From positions 682,001 through 746,000 of the forward strand of contig NZ_SLXW01000002.1 in NCBI RefSeq assembly GCF_004341085.1: a stretch of DNA of 64,000 nucleotides. The letters run 5' to 3'. This stretch comes from Sphingomonas sp. PP-CE-1G-424 (lineage in GTDB: Bacteria > Pseudomonadota > Alphaproteobacteria > Sphingomonadales > Sphingomonadaceae). Position 1 is the first letter of the stretch; every line of letters begins with the position of its first letter. Shown here in pieces: positions 16,199 through 23,598 of the stretch. A model generated the notes under the pieces. It had not been told where the DNA came from. It did not search any database and saw only the letters and a list, made by a program, of their open reading frames with translations. The position numbers were made by a program, and so were the translations under genes.

Positions 16199-16466
16199 GC
16201 CGAGCGGCATACGGTGCTTCGGAGTGCTGGCGCTCACCTTGACGAGACTCGCCTGCGCGTCTGGTGACGCCCAATGCCGGACGCTTGGGCCACAAATCAG
16301 GGTTCCCGAACGCGGTCATTCGTCAAGGTTGATTTTCGCATCGGTCACTCGTGATGCGAAAATCAAAAGGTTTGCATCAACTATCGGCTCAAGCTGACGG
16401 TCGGCAGCCGCACAACAACGGAAATCTCGAAGGCTTTCAGTTGATCGCGAAGGCGGGCATAGTAGA

Positions 16467-17057
16467 ATGATGTTCATTCTAGCCGCCCTTCTTGCCGCTC
16501 AGGTAAGCAGTCCAATGCTAGGCGCCTATGACCAGATAACGCCGAAAGTGGCGGCAACACGAATTGTGCGGTGTGGGGTCGGTCCTGTGACGGTCAGGTC
16601 GGACGAGGCGATCGAGGAGGATGTTCTCGTGGTGGTTGCAAAAGGCGCAATCACCGATGAACAGATTGCCTGTATTGCAAAAGCAGCCAGCTTCTATGAC
16701 GTCGAGCTCCCGCGCGATGCTCAACCGCGACTGGAAGCGATCACAAAGGCGAAATCTTTGGCGCTCGTGAAAGCTGAGGGGAGGAGATGGCTGACCACGC
16801 ACCACCTCCTTGGCAAGCTGCCCCAGTATGAAGCTGGGGTCACGGACGACGACAGCTTTGCCCGCAGTGTAGAGGAGCTCTGCGGTGCAAGCGGCGCACT
16901 GCACTCACAATTTGGCGTCCACGCACTCAACCCCGCGTGGGCAAATCAGCAGCAAGGTCCGCCTAAGGAGGATGGGCCACTCGCTTGCGTAATCAACGCC
17001 GCGTGGGCCTCGGGTTTTGAGTTTGCCTTCATCGGAAACGAGCAAGCGAAGCCGTAG
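16467..17057 (+). CDS. hypothetical secreted protein
   Basis: A 196-residue protein with a short hydrophobic N-terminus (MFILAALLAAQVSS) that fits a signal peptide. The mature part has a compact alpha/beta look (a VLVVVAKGAITDEQIACIAKAASF stretch near residues 53-76), and three further cysteines. I do not recognise a family. The start has no strong ribosome-binding site. Neighbours are other small exported proteins of unknown function. Confidence 0.55.
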   Translation: MMFILAALLAAQVSSPMLGAYDQITPKVAATRIVRCGVGPVTVRSDEAIEEDVLVVVAKGAITDEQIACIAKAASFYDVELPRDAQPRLEAITKAKSLALVKAEGRRWLTTHHLLGKLPQYEAGVTDDDSFARSVEELCGASGALHSQFGVHALNPAWANQQQGPPKEDGPLACVINAAWASGFEFAFIGNEQAKP

Positions 17058-17071
17058 CGACTGAGCAAAAC

Positions 17072-17095
17072 CCCGCTTTGCCGGGCAAAGCGGAT
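17072..17095. terminator. possible hairpin after 17057 gene
   Basis: The sequence CCGCTTTGCC-GGGCAAAGCGG forms a 9-10 bp stem shortly after the stop codon at 17057. There is no T-run, so this may be a simple hairpin or half of a degraded repeat and not an intrinsic terminator. Confidence 0.3.
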
Positions 17096-17338
17096 AAACG
17101 GCAAACCACAGTTTTTCGTCGTGCGTCTCCTTTCCAGCGCATCGTCCCGAAAGCGGCTGTTCCGCTTTCCTTTCCAAACCGGACATTAGGAGGGCGCCGC
17201 GGAGTTGAGGTGGCATCAGGCCCTCTGAGTGGGGTCGCGTTCGATTCGGCGGCATGGTCGTTACGCCAACTGGCGATCAACCGGGTTTACCTAGCCTCAT
17301 GCCAAGGGGGGGCGAGAGCAATGCTCTCGCCCAGAATG

Positions 17339-17995
17339 TCAGAGCTTCAGTTCACTGGCTCCGCTCTTTTTCGAAGCCGCAGCACTGAGAGCTTTGCCCG
17401 ACTGTACCCGCTTGAAGCTTTCTGCATCAGCCATCGTAATCTTAGCGATGTTCGACGTGACGCCGACGCGAAGGTACACATGCTCGTTGAGATCGGCTGG
17501 GGTGGTGTACTGTGGGATCGGGCCGTTCATCGCCTTAAACATGCCTTTTGAGGCACCATACTTTTTCCGCATAACGGCATTTAGATCAGCGGCGCTTCCT
17601 GAGTATGGCATGGTGTATTCGACGCTATTAAGCAAATAGCCCGAGGATTGCAGCGTGAAGGTGACCATTGCGTAGCGGCCAGCTTTGTCCTCGTACCGCT
17701 GGGTACACGACATCCCGCTTCCAGAGGTAAAACGATTTCGAACCATCTCAGCTACCGCGGCGTCGAAAGTGCCAGCATTCGTGCACTGGTCCCATGCCTT
17801 AACCAAGGCAAAGCCTTCACCGGCCATAGAACGCTGAGCAACCGCCGGCGTATCATTCACTTTTAAACCAAGTACGCTGAGGCGGGCATCAGTACCGCCG
17901 TCAGCGGGGGCAGCCTGCGCTGCATAGTCACCCACTCCTGCGGAAGAGCAGGCAGCAAGAGCTGCGAATACACCGAGAGCAAACAAACGACTCAC
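17339..17995 (-). CDS. hypothetical lipoprotein
   Basis: A 218-residue protein with a clear lipoprotein signal: MSRLFALGVFAALAAC, lipobox cysteine at residue 16. The mature domain begins after a Gly/Ala/Asp-rich linker and includes LGLKVNDTPAVAQRSM, a pattern often seen in small periplasmic proteins built on repeated helix-strand motifs. Two cysteines in the mid-region (DQCTNAG, MSCTQRYED) could form a disulfide. No family recognised. It is divergent from the membrane protein at 18319. Confidence 0.65.
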   Translation of the reverse strand: MSRLFALGVFAALAACSSAGVGDYAAQAAPADGGTDARLSVLGLKVNDTPAVAQRSMAGEGFALVKAWDQCTNAGTFDAAVAEMVRNRFTSGSGMSCTQRYEDKAGRYAMVTFTLQSSGYLLNSVEYTMPYSGSAADLNAVMRKKYGASKGMFKAMNGPIPQYTTPADLNEHVYLRVGVTSNIAKITMADAESFKRVQSGKALSAAASKKSGASELKL

Positions 17996-18318
17996 TTAAT
18001 CACTCCTCTGAAAGACAAGGTGTAATTAAACGCACACGACTAACGAATGGTAAGAGCTTCAAGCGGTACGAGAGGAACGCAAGCGTATCCAAAATCGCGT
18101 GCTTTCCCATCAATCTGCCCGTTGATCCGCGGCATTGAGCTAAGGCAGCGGCAAATTTGACAACGACCCTGCCGCAACCCGCCCGTCCGCTAACCTTCCC
18201 ATTCCGGCCATTCCGCTTTTGCCCAATCCTAGTCATTTGAGGAGGCTCAGGGATTGCCCGAACCTAGCGGTTCGTTCATTACAGCAGATGTTGCGAGACG
18301 GCAAATAGCGGGGGTGGA
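17996..18318. promoter_or_regulatory. divergent intergenic region
   Basis: About 320 bases separating a minus-strand lipoprotein gene and a plus-strand membrane protein gene. Both promoters must lie here or nearby, but I cannot point to a convincing -35/-10 pair or operator. Confidence 0.3.
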
Positions 18319-18795
18319 ATGGATTTTACATACCACAAGAAGCTTAGCCCGATCGTTGGAGTGATATTGGCGCTTGCCTTTGTCGAGACCATTGTACTTC
18401 ATGTCATTGCGATGGCATTATGGGGTTGGAAGGTTGCGATCGTGATCGGCCTGCTCGATCTGTCACTAGTAGTCATGCTGTATCGAATGATTCGATCGTT
18501 CCGACTGAATCCTATCACTATACGGGACAACATTGTCACGATGAGAAGAGGTCGCACAATGGGCGTTCCCATTGTCATAGATGAAATCAAACACTTTAGA
18601 ACGACATGGAGCGGCGACGACTTGAAGGCTCACTATGTCTTGAGCATGGCGTTAGCGGCATGGCCAACCGTTATGTTCGACTTAAAAAACCCGATTATAC
18701 GGCGTGGCAAGAGCATCACAGCGATTGCCCATTGCGTGGATGACCCCGAAAGGTTTCAGTTAGCCGTAAGGCAGATAAATCAGGCCCGCGTCTAA
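18319..18795 (+). CDS. small membrane protein
   Basis: A 158-residue protein with two hydrophobic segments at about residues 12-32 and 34-55 and a cytosolic domain of about 100 residues. The cytosolic part has the alternating strand pattern of a small PH-like domain (NPITIRDNIVTMRRGRTMGVPIVIDEIKHF), where such domains sometimes follow two TM helices. AT content is higher than in the core genes. Function unknown. Confidence 0.55.
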   Translation: MDFTYHKKLSPIVGVILALAFVETIVLHVIAMALWGWKVAIVIGLLDLSLVVMLYRMIRSFRLNPITIRDNIVTMRRGRTMGVPIVIDEIKHFRTTWSGDDLKAHYVLSMALAAWPTVMFDLKNPIIRRGKSITAIAHCVDDPERFQLAVRQINQARV

Positions 18796-19260
18796 TTGCG
18801 GTCGTTCGCGGTGACCACCCAGACCCGGCCATTCCCGAAAATACGATCCTTTTTGGGAAAGCCGGCAGCTGCCCAATGTCTGCTATTGCCACCCGCCTTC
18901 CCGAAAGCAGCCTGTCCGCTTTCCTCTCCATCACGACATTCGCGAGCGGATAGTCGGGCTTCAAAATCGGTTTTCGCAAAGATGAACCAGCGTCCGAAGT
19001 TGGGAAGCGAGGGAAGGGGCGTGAGCGTCCGCAATTCGGTCTCGCCGGCCCCAACCGGCCGGGCCATCAAGGACCGATTGCCGACGTTCGCGGCTGGCTG
19101 ATCCAGAGGAATTTGTATCGCCGCAGAAAACTCATGCCAATCGGGCGGAACCAGTGATGCTCTGGGCGAATTTGCATAGCCGATTTGGACGACCCCGTTC
19201 AGGAACAACAGCCCTAAAGGCGGCCCAGTCTGTGCGGATTATGCAAAATTCGAATCTGGA
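18796..19260. other. intergenic stretch with decayed repeats
   Basis: About 465 bases with no gene seen. It contains a segment at 18895-18950 that matches 17140-17190 (CCCGAAAGC..CTG..CCGCTTTCC..TCCA pattern), and a weak copy of the dispersed repeat at 18979-19060. Confidence 0.45.
18979..19060 (+). repeat. dispersed degenerate repeat, copy 3
   Basis: Begins GATGAACCAGCGTCCGAAGT, followed by TGGGAAGCGAGGGAAGGGGCG and a GAGCGTCCGCAATTCGGTCT block. The left part agrees well with the copies at 11551 and 15295; the right part has decayed. Confidence 0.45.
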
Positions 19261-19449
19261 TCAGTCGGCTGTGGCGAGCTGTGCCATCATGAGTTGGCGC
19301 ACTGCCTCGGGACGAGACAGTGGGCTCGTCTGGCGGTCGATCCATGCATCCAGCGTGGCGAGTTGATCAGGAGCCAAGCGCAAGTTGATGGGTGTCGAAC
19401 CCACTGGCGGCCTTCCGCGACCTCTTTTGTTGGCGCCAACAATTGACAT
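19261..19449 (-). CDS. ribbon-helix-helix DNA-binding protein
   Basis: A 62-residue protein starting MSIVGANKRGRGRPP at 19449. A basic, AT-hook-like GRGRPP lead is followed by the ribbon strand (TPINLRLAP) and two helices (DQLATLDAWIDRQ, SRPEAVRQLMMAQLA), the Arc/MetJ/CopG-type ribbon-helix-helix pattern. Such proteins are usually dimeric repressors, often autoregulatory or antitoxin-like; no toxin gene is next to it. A perfect 16-bp palindrome overlaps its own early codons with a second imperfect site upstream, fitting autoregulation. A longer upstream start is open but would not keep the normal family length. Confidence 0.7.
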   Translation of the reverse strand: MSIVGANKRGRGRPPVGSTPINLRLAPDQLATLDAWIDRQTSPLSRPEAVRQLMMAQLATAD

Positions 19450-19469
19450 GGTTAATAGTTGGTGCCAGA
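19427..19469. promoter_or_regulatory. candidate autoregulatory operator of the RHH gene
   Basis: A perfect palindrome TTGTTGGCGCCAACAA (19427-19442) covers codons 3-8 of the ribbon-helix-helix gene. A related half-degenerate copy GTTGGTGCCAGA lies at 19458-19469, just upstream of the start codon; the two centres are about 29 bases apart. Ribbon-helix-helix repressors commonly bind paired short palindromes at their own promoter. Binding is inferred. Confidence 0.4.
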
Positions 19470-20241
19470 TATGACGAGCTGACGCAAGGCTTAGGACCCT
19501 CGCGCCAGCTCTGACCACAACCGATCGAGTGGAGATCGAACATGGCTGCTGAAGCCCCTTATAGGGGTGTGCGAATCCGTGCACCTGAAATTCATGCTGC
19601 CGACGTCCCTTTGGTGGACATGGCCGACCGCGACATAGTCATGAGCGGTTCCAGCGACGTCCAAGAGGGCGGCGAATCGATCGACGCGCTGATACTTGGC
19701 GTCGAGGTTTTGATCGAGCGGCAGCGTGGAATGATGCGTCATCAGCACGCCGACGCCTTCCTGATCGATACGAGTTTTGGGGTGCGATTGCGTCGTTGCT
19801 TACGATGGTCCGGACCAAGGCAACCGAGATCGTCGACGTCGGCGGGGCAATGGAGAAGGCCGGCCAGCGCTTGCCAAAGGTCACGGCAGCGTGAGGGCCG
19901 CGTCGCAACGGAAGGCCGCAGATAGCTTGGTGAGGCAGGGCGAAGTGTTCGCCCTCGCTAAGTCGGTTGCGCCGGCTGCGCTCGATCGCGTCGACGGCAT
20001 CCGGATTGGCAATCTGATCAAGGCGTTGTTTGGATTGCTGAACCAAGCCGCAGGCGATCCGGACTTGGAAGACGGGGACCTAGACCGCGGCACGGCGGAC
20101 GAAGACGGCCCAATAGCAGACGCGCGGATCGATATCCTTTGGCAGAACGCAGCGTGACAGGCACCGGCTTTCCAAATCGTCGCTTGCGGAGTGATCTTTG
20201 GTCACTTAGAAGTGAGAGCCAGTCGAATACAAGGATGGCCG
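19470..20241. other. mostly non-coding stretch, one doubtful short ORF
   Basis: About 770 bases with open frames on both strands but no frame that looks convincingly like protein throughout. A plus-strand frame around 19800-19893 (TMVRTKATEIVDVGG..) and another around 19930-20157 have some protein character but are in different frames, as if a gene had suffered a frameshift. Confidence 0.35.
19930..20157 (+). CDS. doubtful small acidic ORF
   Basis: A possible GTG-started ORF of 75 residues. Its C-terminal half (ALFGLLNQAAGDPDLEDGDLDRG) contains the GDPDLED acidic stretch found in many small sphingomonad proteins encoded in mobile regions. The upstream frame is poor and no Shine-Dalgarno is obvious. 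It may be the remains of a longer gene. It precedes the HTH protein at 20242. Confidence 0.3.
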   Translation: MRQGEVFALAKSVAPAALDRVDGIRIGNLIKALFGLLNQAAGDPDLEDGDLDRGTADEDGPIADARIDILWQNAA

Positions 20242-21042
20242 ATGCCAACCAAAGAGCCGATTCTACGCGGCGATATCATGGCCAAGGCTGAAATCCCTCG
20301 GGACGTCATGACGTTCTGGGTTCGGGGCGGCGTGCTGCGCCCGATCGAGGCTCCGAAAACGGGCACCGGCTTTAAGTTGCGGTTCGAATGGTACGAGGCG
20401 AACATCGCCGCGATCATGAACCAGCTCCGCATCCTTGGCGTCAGCATCAAAGGGATGCTGTCGGTCTGCAAGGTCTATCGCGACGCTATTGCGTTCTTCG
20501 ACGGTCGCGGCGCGACTCGCGACGAAGTTCACGCCATGTGGTCGCTCGACATGATCGAGCGCAACGTGATCGCCCGCAGGGTGAAGCGCTGGGGGTATCG
20601 CGACATAGTTGAAGCCCCCGGCTTCGACCCAGAGACGAACCCACTGATTGCCGCAGAAGCGGCCGATAATATCTCGATGGAAGACGAGCTTTGGGCCGAG
20701 ATCGTGCCGTGGACCGCTGAAATCCACGGCGCGCAGAAGGTAACCGTGCGCGTCATGGAGTTGTGGGAAGGGATGCCGCGCGAGGAATTTCGCCGCCACC
20801 TCGATCCCTATGTGAACATCACCGAGCAGGCCGAGGTGAGCTATGCGCCCGACGGCGTTGCATCCCCCGAGGAATTGACCTTTTTCTGGCGGGTTGGAGA
20901 GACTGACGACTACCGCTTCAGATGGGGTCCCGACGCAGGCAAATTGGCGCGCGCGGATGGCGCAAAGTCCATGATCGCGATCGACGTCTCCGCGGTTCTG
21001 CGATCGGTCTGGCACACACCAGAAGGCGGAGCTTCCGCATGA
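20242..21042 (+). CDS. MerR-type HTH protein of a mobile-element-like module
   Basis: A 266-residue protein starting MPTKEPILRGDIMAK, with an AAGGA-like site upstream. Residues about 8-60 look like a MerR-type winged helix (ILRGDIMAKAEIPRDVMTFWVRGGVLRPIEAP), normally a DNA-binding domain that reads promoter or element sequences. The rest (about 60-266) has no domain I know, but has conserved-looking Trp-rich patches (MWSLDMIERNVIARRVKRWGY). Its stop overlaps the next start (ATGA), so the two genes are probably translated together. It sits in a run ending in an AlpA-type regulator, suggesting a phage or integrative-element origin. Confidence 0.55.
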   Translation: MPTKEPILRGDIMAKAEIPRDVMTFWVRGGVLRPIEAPKTGTGFKLRFEWYEANIAAIMNQLRILGVSIKGMLSVCKVYRDAIAFFDGRGATRDEVHAMWSLDMIERNVIARRVKRWGYRDIVEAPGFDPETNPLIAAEAADNISMEDELWAEIVPWTAEIHGAQKVTVRVMELWEGMPREEFRRHLDPYVNITEQAEVSYAPDGVASPEELTFFWRVGETDDYRFRWGPDAGKLARADGAKSMIAIDVSAVLRSVWHTPEGGASA

Positions 21043-21224
21043 TCGTGAAGCCTCGCGAACCGGCCGACCTCTACGCTCCGTTGGAGACGGTGCCGAGGCC
21101 CCGTCCGATCGGCGAGGTTTTCCAGGTCATATTGGTCCGCTGGTGGCTGACGCTACTGGTCGAGGCGTACCGCGTGACCAGTAAGCCGCGCCTGCGACCG
21201 CCCAAGGCCAAGCACACCCGCTAA
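21039..21224 (+). CDS. small hypothetical protein coupled to HTH gene
   Basis: A 61-residue protein starting MIVKPREPADL whose ATG overlaps the TGA of the preceding HTH gene. It has a central hydrophobic, amphipathic segment (VFQVILVRWWLTLLVEAY) and a basic tail. Unknown family. The ATGA overlap is the main argument that it is expressed. Confidence 0.5.
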   Translation: MIVKPREPADLYAPLETVPRPRPIGEVFQVILVRWWLTLLVEAYRVTSKPRLRPPKAKHTR

Positions 21225-21299
21225 TTTCGACACGTCCGCCCTACCCCATCGCTCGGAACGCGCTTCCGAGAACGCCACCGCCTTGCCGGAACGCATCTG

Positions 21300-21524
21300 A
21301 TGATAAACGCCAAGCCTGTAGCCGCTCCCGCAGCGGCTTCCATGGCAGCCAACGACAACCGGCAGGCTCCGCGTATCGGACCGCCGCGCATGATCGCGCA
21401 GCCAATCCCTCACGACGTCGGGATCGCTCTGTTCATGAGGGGGGGGCGGCGTGTCGATCGGTGTGATCGCCGCGACGATCGCTCCGCAATGGCAGCCGAA
21501 TCTCCACCAGTGGGAAATTCATGA
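21300..21524 (+). CDS. small ORF with G8 tract, probably frameshifted
   Basis: Starts MINAKPVAAPAAASMAANDNR and is protein-like up to IALFMRGG. From there the frame becomes Arg/Asp-rich nonsense to a stop at 21524. The change point is a run of eight G (21439-21446). With one G fewer the frame would continue as RGGGVSIGVIAATIAPQWQ, a plausible membrane segment, ending near 21547 and overlapping the next gene. Either a sequencing or assembly error, a real inactivating frameshift, or a contingency tract. Confidence 0.4.
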   Translation: MINAKPVAAPAAASMAANDNRQAPRIGPPRMIAQPIPHDVGIALFMRGGRRVDRCDRRDDRSAMAAESPPVGNS

Positions 21525-21913
21525 TGAGCATTGCAGCGACCGTTGAAACCCACGTGAATGAACCATCGAAGCAGCTAGCTGCCTGTTCCCCAATTCGGGA
21601 ACAGGGCCGCACTCCAACTGGGAGTGCCTTAAAGCGGGAACAGGTAGCATTGCCTATCGAGGTCGTGCCGATGATGGGCCTGGATACCGCAGTGGGGTTG
21701 ATGGGCAAGGGCCGCCGTGCAGACGAACTCTGCATCACCGTTCGCGCACTCAATTACAAAATCAGCGGCGAGCGTGGCGCGTCCGATGCCGACATCAGGT
21801 CCGCAGCGGCCGCCCGCGAGGGAAGGGGCGAACGGCTCCTCGCCCATGCACGCAGTCTTCGCACCGTACTCGCCCGCCTATTTGAACACGATTGCCTCAA
21901 GGAAGCCGCATGA
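21521..21913 (+). CDS. hypothetical protein of the mobile-element-like module
   Basis: A 130-residue protein starting MMSIAATVETHVNE. The N-terminal half is low in structure signals; the C-terminal half (CITVRALNYKISGERGASDADIRSAAAAREGRGERLLAH) looks helical. No family recognised. Its stop codon overlaps the start of the AlpA-type gene (ATGA), so it is probably co-translated with it. Confidence 0.5.
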   Translation: MMSIAATVETHVNEPSKQLAACSPIREQGRTPTGSALKREQVALPIEVVPMMGLDTAVGLMGKGRRADELCITVRALNYKISGERGASDADIRSAAAAREGRGERLLAHARSLRTVLARLFEHDCLKEAA

Positions 21914-22152
21914 CCGCTATGACCCTCGCTACCGCCAGACAACGCGGCGCGGCCAGCTCCGGCGGTCGCTTCCTGCGCGTACCTGACGTGATGAAGACCA
22001 CAGGCCTTGGTCGATCGACGATCTACCGCATGGTCGCGGCCGGTACGTTCCCTCAGCAAGTGAAGCTGACCGTGCAAGCCAGCGGCTGGTGGCAGGCCGA
22101 CATCGATGATTGGATGCGCGAACGGCTAGCAGCGTGCCCCCTACGCCCCTGA
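21910..22152 (+). CDS. AlpA-family regulatory protein
   Basis: An 80-residue protein. The core FLRVPDVMKTTGLGRSTIYRMVAAGTFPQQVKL, followed by GWWQADIDDWMRERL, is the typical AlpA (prophage CP4-57 regulator) winged-helix signature. AlpA-like proteins activate or repress excision and integration genes of prophages and integrative elements. The gene overlaps the preceding one by ATGA and is the last gene before core-like sequence resumes at 22.3 kb. No integrase is seen nearby. Confidence 0.85.
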   Translation: MTAMTLATARQRGAASSGGRFLRVPDVMKTTGLGRSTIYRMVAAGTFPQQVKLTVQASGWWQADIDDWMRERLAACPLRP

Positions 22153-22341
22153 GGATGGGGGCACTTAAGGGGGCACCTCCCAAATCAATCAACTATGAAA
22201 ACGCAGGAACAACAATATCATGATCGGCGAAAACCGGCAGAGGCCAGGGGCACCATCTCTTTCCGACGATCACGCTTCGACCCTCCGGCGAGCGTCATAC
22301 CCACCGTTCCCTTGCGAAAATTTCGCCGGTAAGGACGCGGG

Positions 22342-23013
22342 ATGGCGAAGCGACCGGTCCGATATGTCTCGTCGCGACGGCGCAAGCGATCCGGGCTGAG
22401 GCCATCGTCCGAGCATTGGCTGCTCCTGCTTGGTGCGGTTGTCGCGTTCGCGGTCGTCATCGGCTGGCTGACCGATGTGCCCTGGCCGACCGAAACCACG
22501 ACGCGTAACCGAAAACCGCGGCTGACGATGGCGCAGGCGCGCGCATCGAACGCCCTGGTCCCGGTCGCGACCGCCAAGCGCCGGGCGGCGACGCCGTTCC
22601 GCTTCCGTGGCGGTCCGGCCGCGCGGTTGCAGGCGACCGAATGCCTCGCGACCGTCGCGCTGTACGAGGCGGGCGACGACCGCGACGCGCAGCGCGCGGT
22701 GATCCAGGTCGTGCTCAACCGCGTCGGCGCGGCGGGATTTCCCAAGACGGTGTGCGGCGTCGTCTATCAGGGTGCGAACCGGACGACCGGGTGCCAGTTC
22801 TCGTTCAGCTGTGACGGGTCGCGCACGCGGCGGCCCGAACATGACGGCTGGGAGCAGGCGCGTCGCGCCGCCCGCCGTGCGCTGCGCGGCTATGTCTACG
22901 CGCCGGTCGGTCGCGCGACGCACTATCATACCGACTGGATGGTGCCGTATTGGCGAAGCTCGCTCGTCAAGGTGGCGACCGTCGAGTCCCATATCTTTTA
23001 TCAACGGCGATGA
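22342..23013 (+). CDS. SleB-type cell wall hydrolase
   Basis: A 223-residue protein with a basic N-terminus, one TM or uncleaved signal at about residues 28-48, a Pro/Arg-rich linker and a C-terminal hydrolase_2 (SleB) domain from about 95. Key elements are ECLATVALYEAGDD with the catalytic-type Glu, AVIQVVLNRVG, TGCQFSFSCDG and THYHTDWMVPYW. SleB-like enzymes cleave peptidoglycan (lytic transglycosylase or amidase type); in Sphingomonadales these act in the envelope, not in spores. The next gene, an RlpA-type protein, overlaps by ATGA, suggesting a cell-wall remodelling pair. Confidence 0.85.
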   Translation: MAKRPVRYVSSRRRKRSGLRPSSEHWLLLLGAVVAFAVVIGWLTDVPWPTETTTRNRKPRLTMAQARASNALVPVATAKRRAATPFRFRGGPAARLQATECLATVALYEAGDDRDAQRAVIQVVLNRVGAAGFPKTVCGVVYQGANRTTGCQFSFSCDGSRTRRPEHDGWEQARRAARRALRGYVYAPVGRATHYHTDWMVPYWRSSLVKVATVESHIFYQRR

Positions 23014-23588
23014 CGTCTATGCTTACACTTTCGAGACCGCTGGCGAGGGTCGCCTGCCTCGCCGTGTTCCTCGTGACGGGGTGCGCGGGCGGATCGTACC
23101 GTCCGGTCAGCGACGCGCAGGTCAAGCTTGGCGGGCCGTATCGGGTGCGCGGCACGACCTATGTCCCGGCGGCGGACCCGAGCTACGACGTGCTCGGCTA
23201 TGCGAGCTGGTACGGCAGCGAATCGGGCAACCGGACCGCCAATGGCGAGCGCTTCCGTGCCGAGTGGCCGACCGCAGCGCATACCACGCTGCCGCTGCCG
23301 ACCTATGTCGAGGTCACCGCGCTCGACACCGGTCGGCGGATCATCGTCCGGATCAACGATCGCGGGCCGTTCGCCGGGCATGCGCGGATCCTGGACCTGT
23401 CGCGCGGCGCCGCCGAACTGCTCGGCATACGCGCCGGCGGGCTGGCTGCGGTGCGGGTGCGCCGCGTCGAACCGTCCGAAAAGGATCGCGCGCGGTTGCG
23501 CAAGGGGAAGGCCGCAGGGGCATTGCCACCGATCTCCGAGCACGATCGGCTGAGCTTCCGGTCGCAGCTTTCGGCCGCGGGCTTCTGA
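23010..23588 (+). CDS. RlpA-family septal ring lytic transglycosylase lipoprotein
   Basis: A 192-residue protein. The start at 23010 overlaps the stop of the SleB gene; a second ATG follows at 23019. The signal ends with lipobox LVTGC. The double-psi beta-barrel follows: GYASWYGSESGNRTANGERF, then LPLPTYVEVTALDTGRRIIVRINDRGPF and ARILDLSRGAAELLGI. These are the hallmarks of RlpA, a lytic transglycosylase acting on denuded glycan strands. It has no C-terminal SPOR domain, unlike E. coli RlpA, which is common in alphaproteobacteria. Confidence 0.9.
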   Translation: MTSMLTLSRPLARVACLAVFLVTGCAGGSYRPVSDAQVKLGGPYRVRGTTYVPAADPSYDVLGYASWYGSESGNRTANGERFRAEWPTAAHTTLPLPTYVEVTALDTGRRIIVRINDRGPFAGHARILDLSRGAAELLGIRAGGLAAVRVRRVEPSEKDRARLRKGKAAGALPPISEHDRLSFRSQLSAAGF

Positions 23589-23598
23589 GGCGCGCGCC

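Noticed and set aside
19542..19925. Plus-strand open frame of 127 codons
   Set aside because: Frames on both strands are equally open here and the C-terminal part is Arg/Ser-rich; no Shine-Dalgarno or domain supports it.
22153..22341. tRNA gene or attachment site at the accessory/core junction
   Set aside because: No cloverleaf-compatible sequence or short flanking direct repeat was visible.
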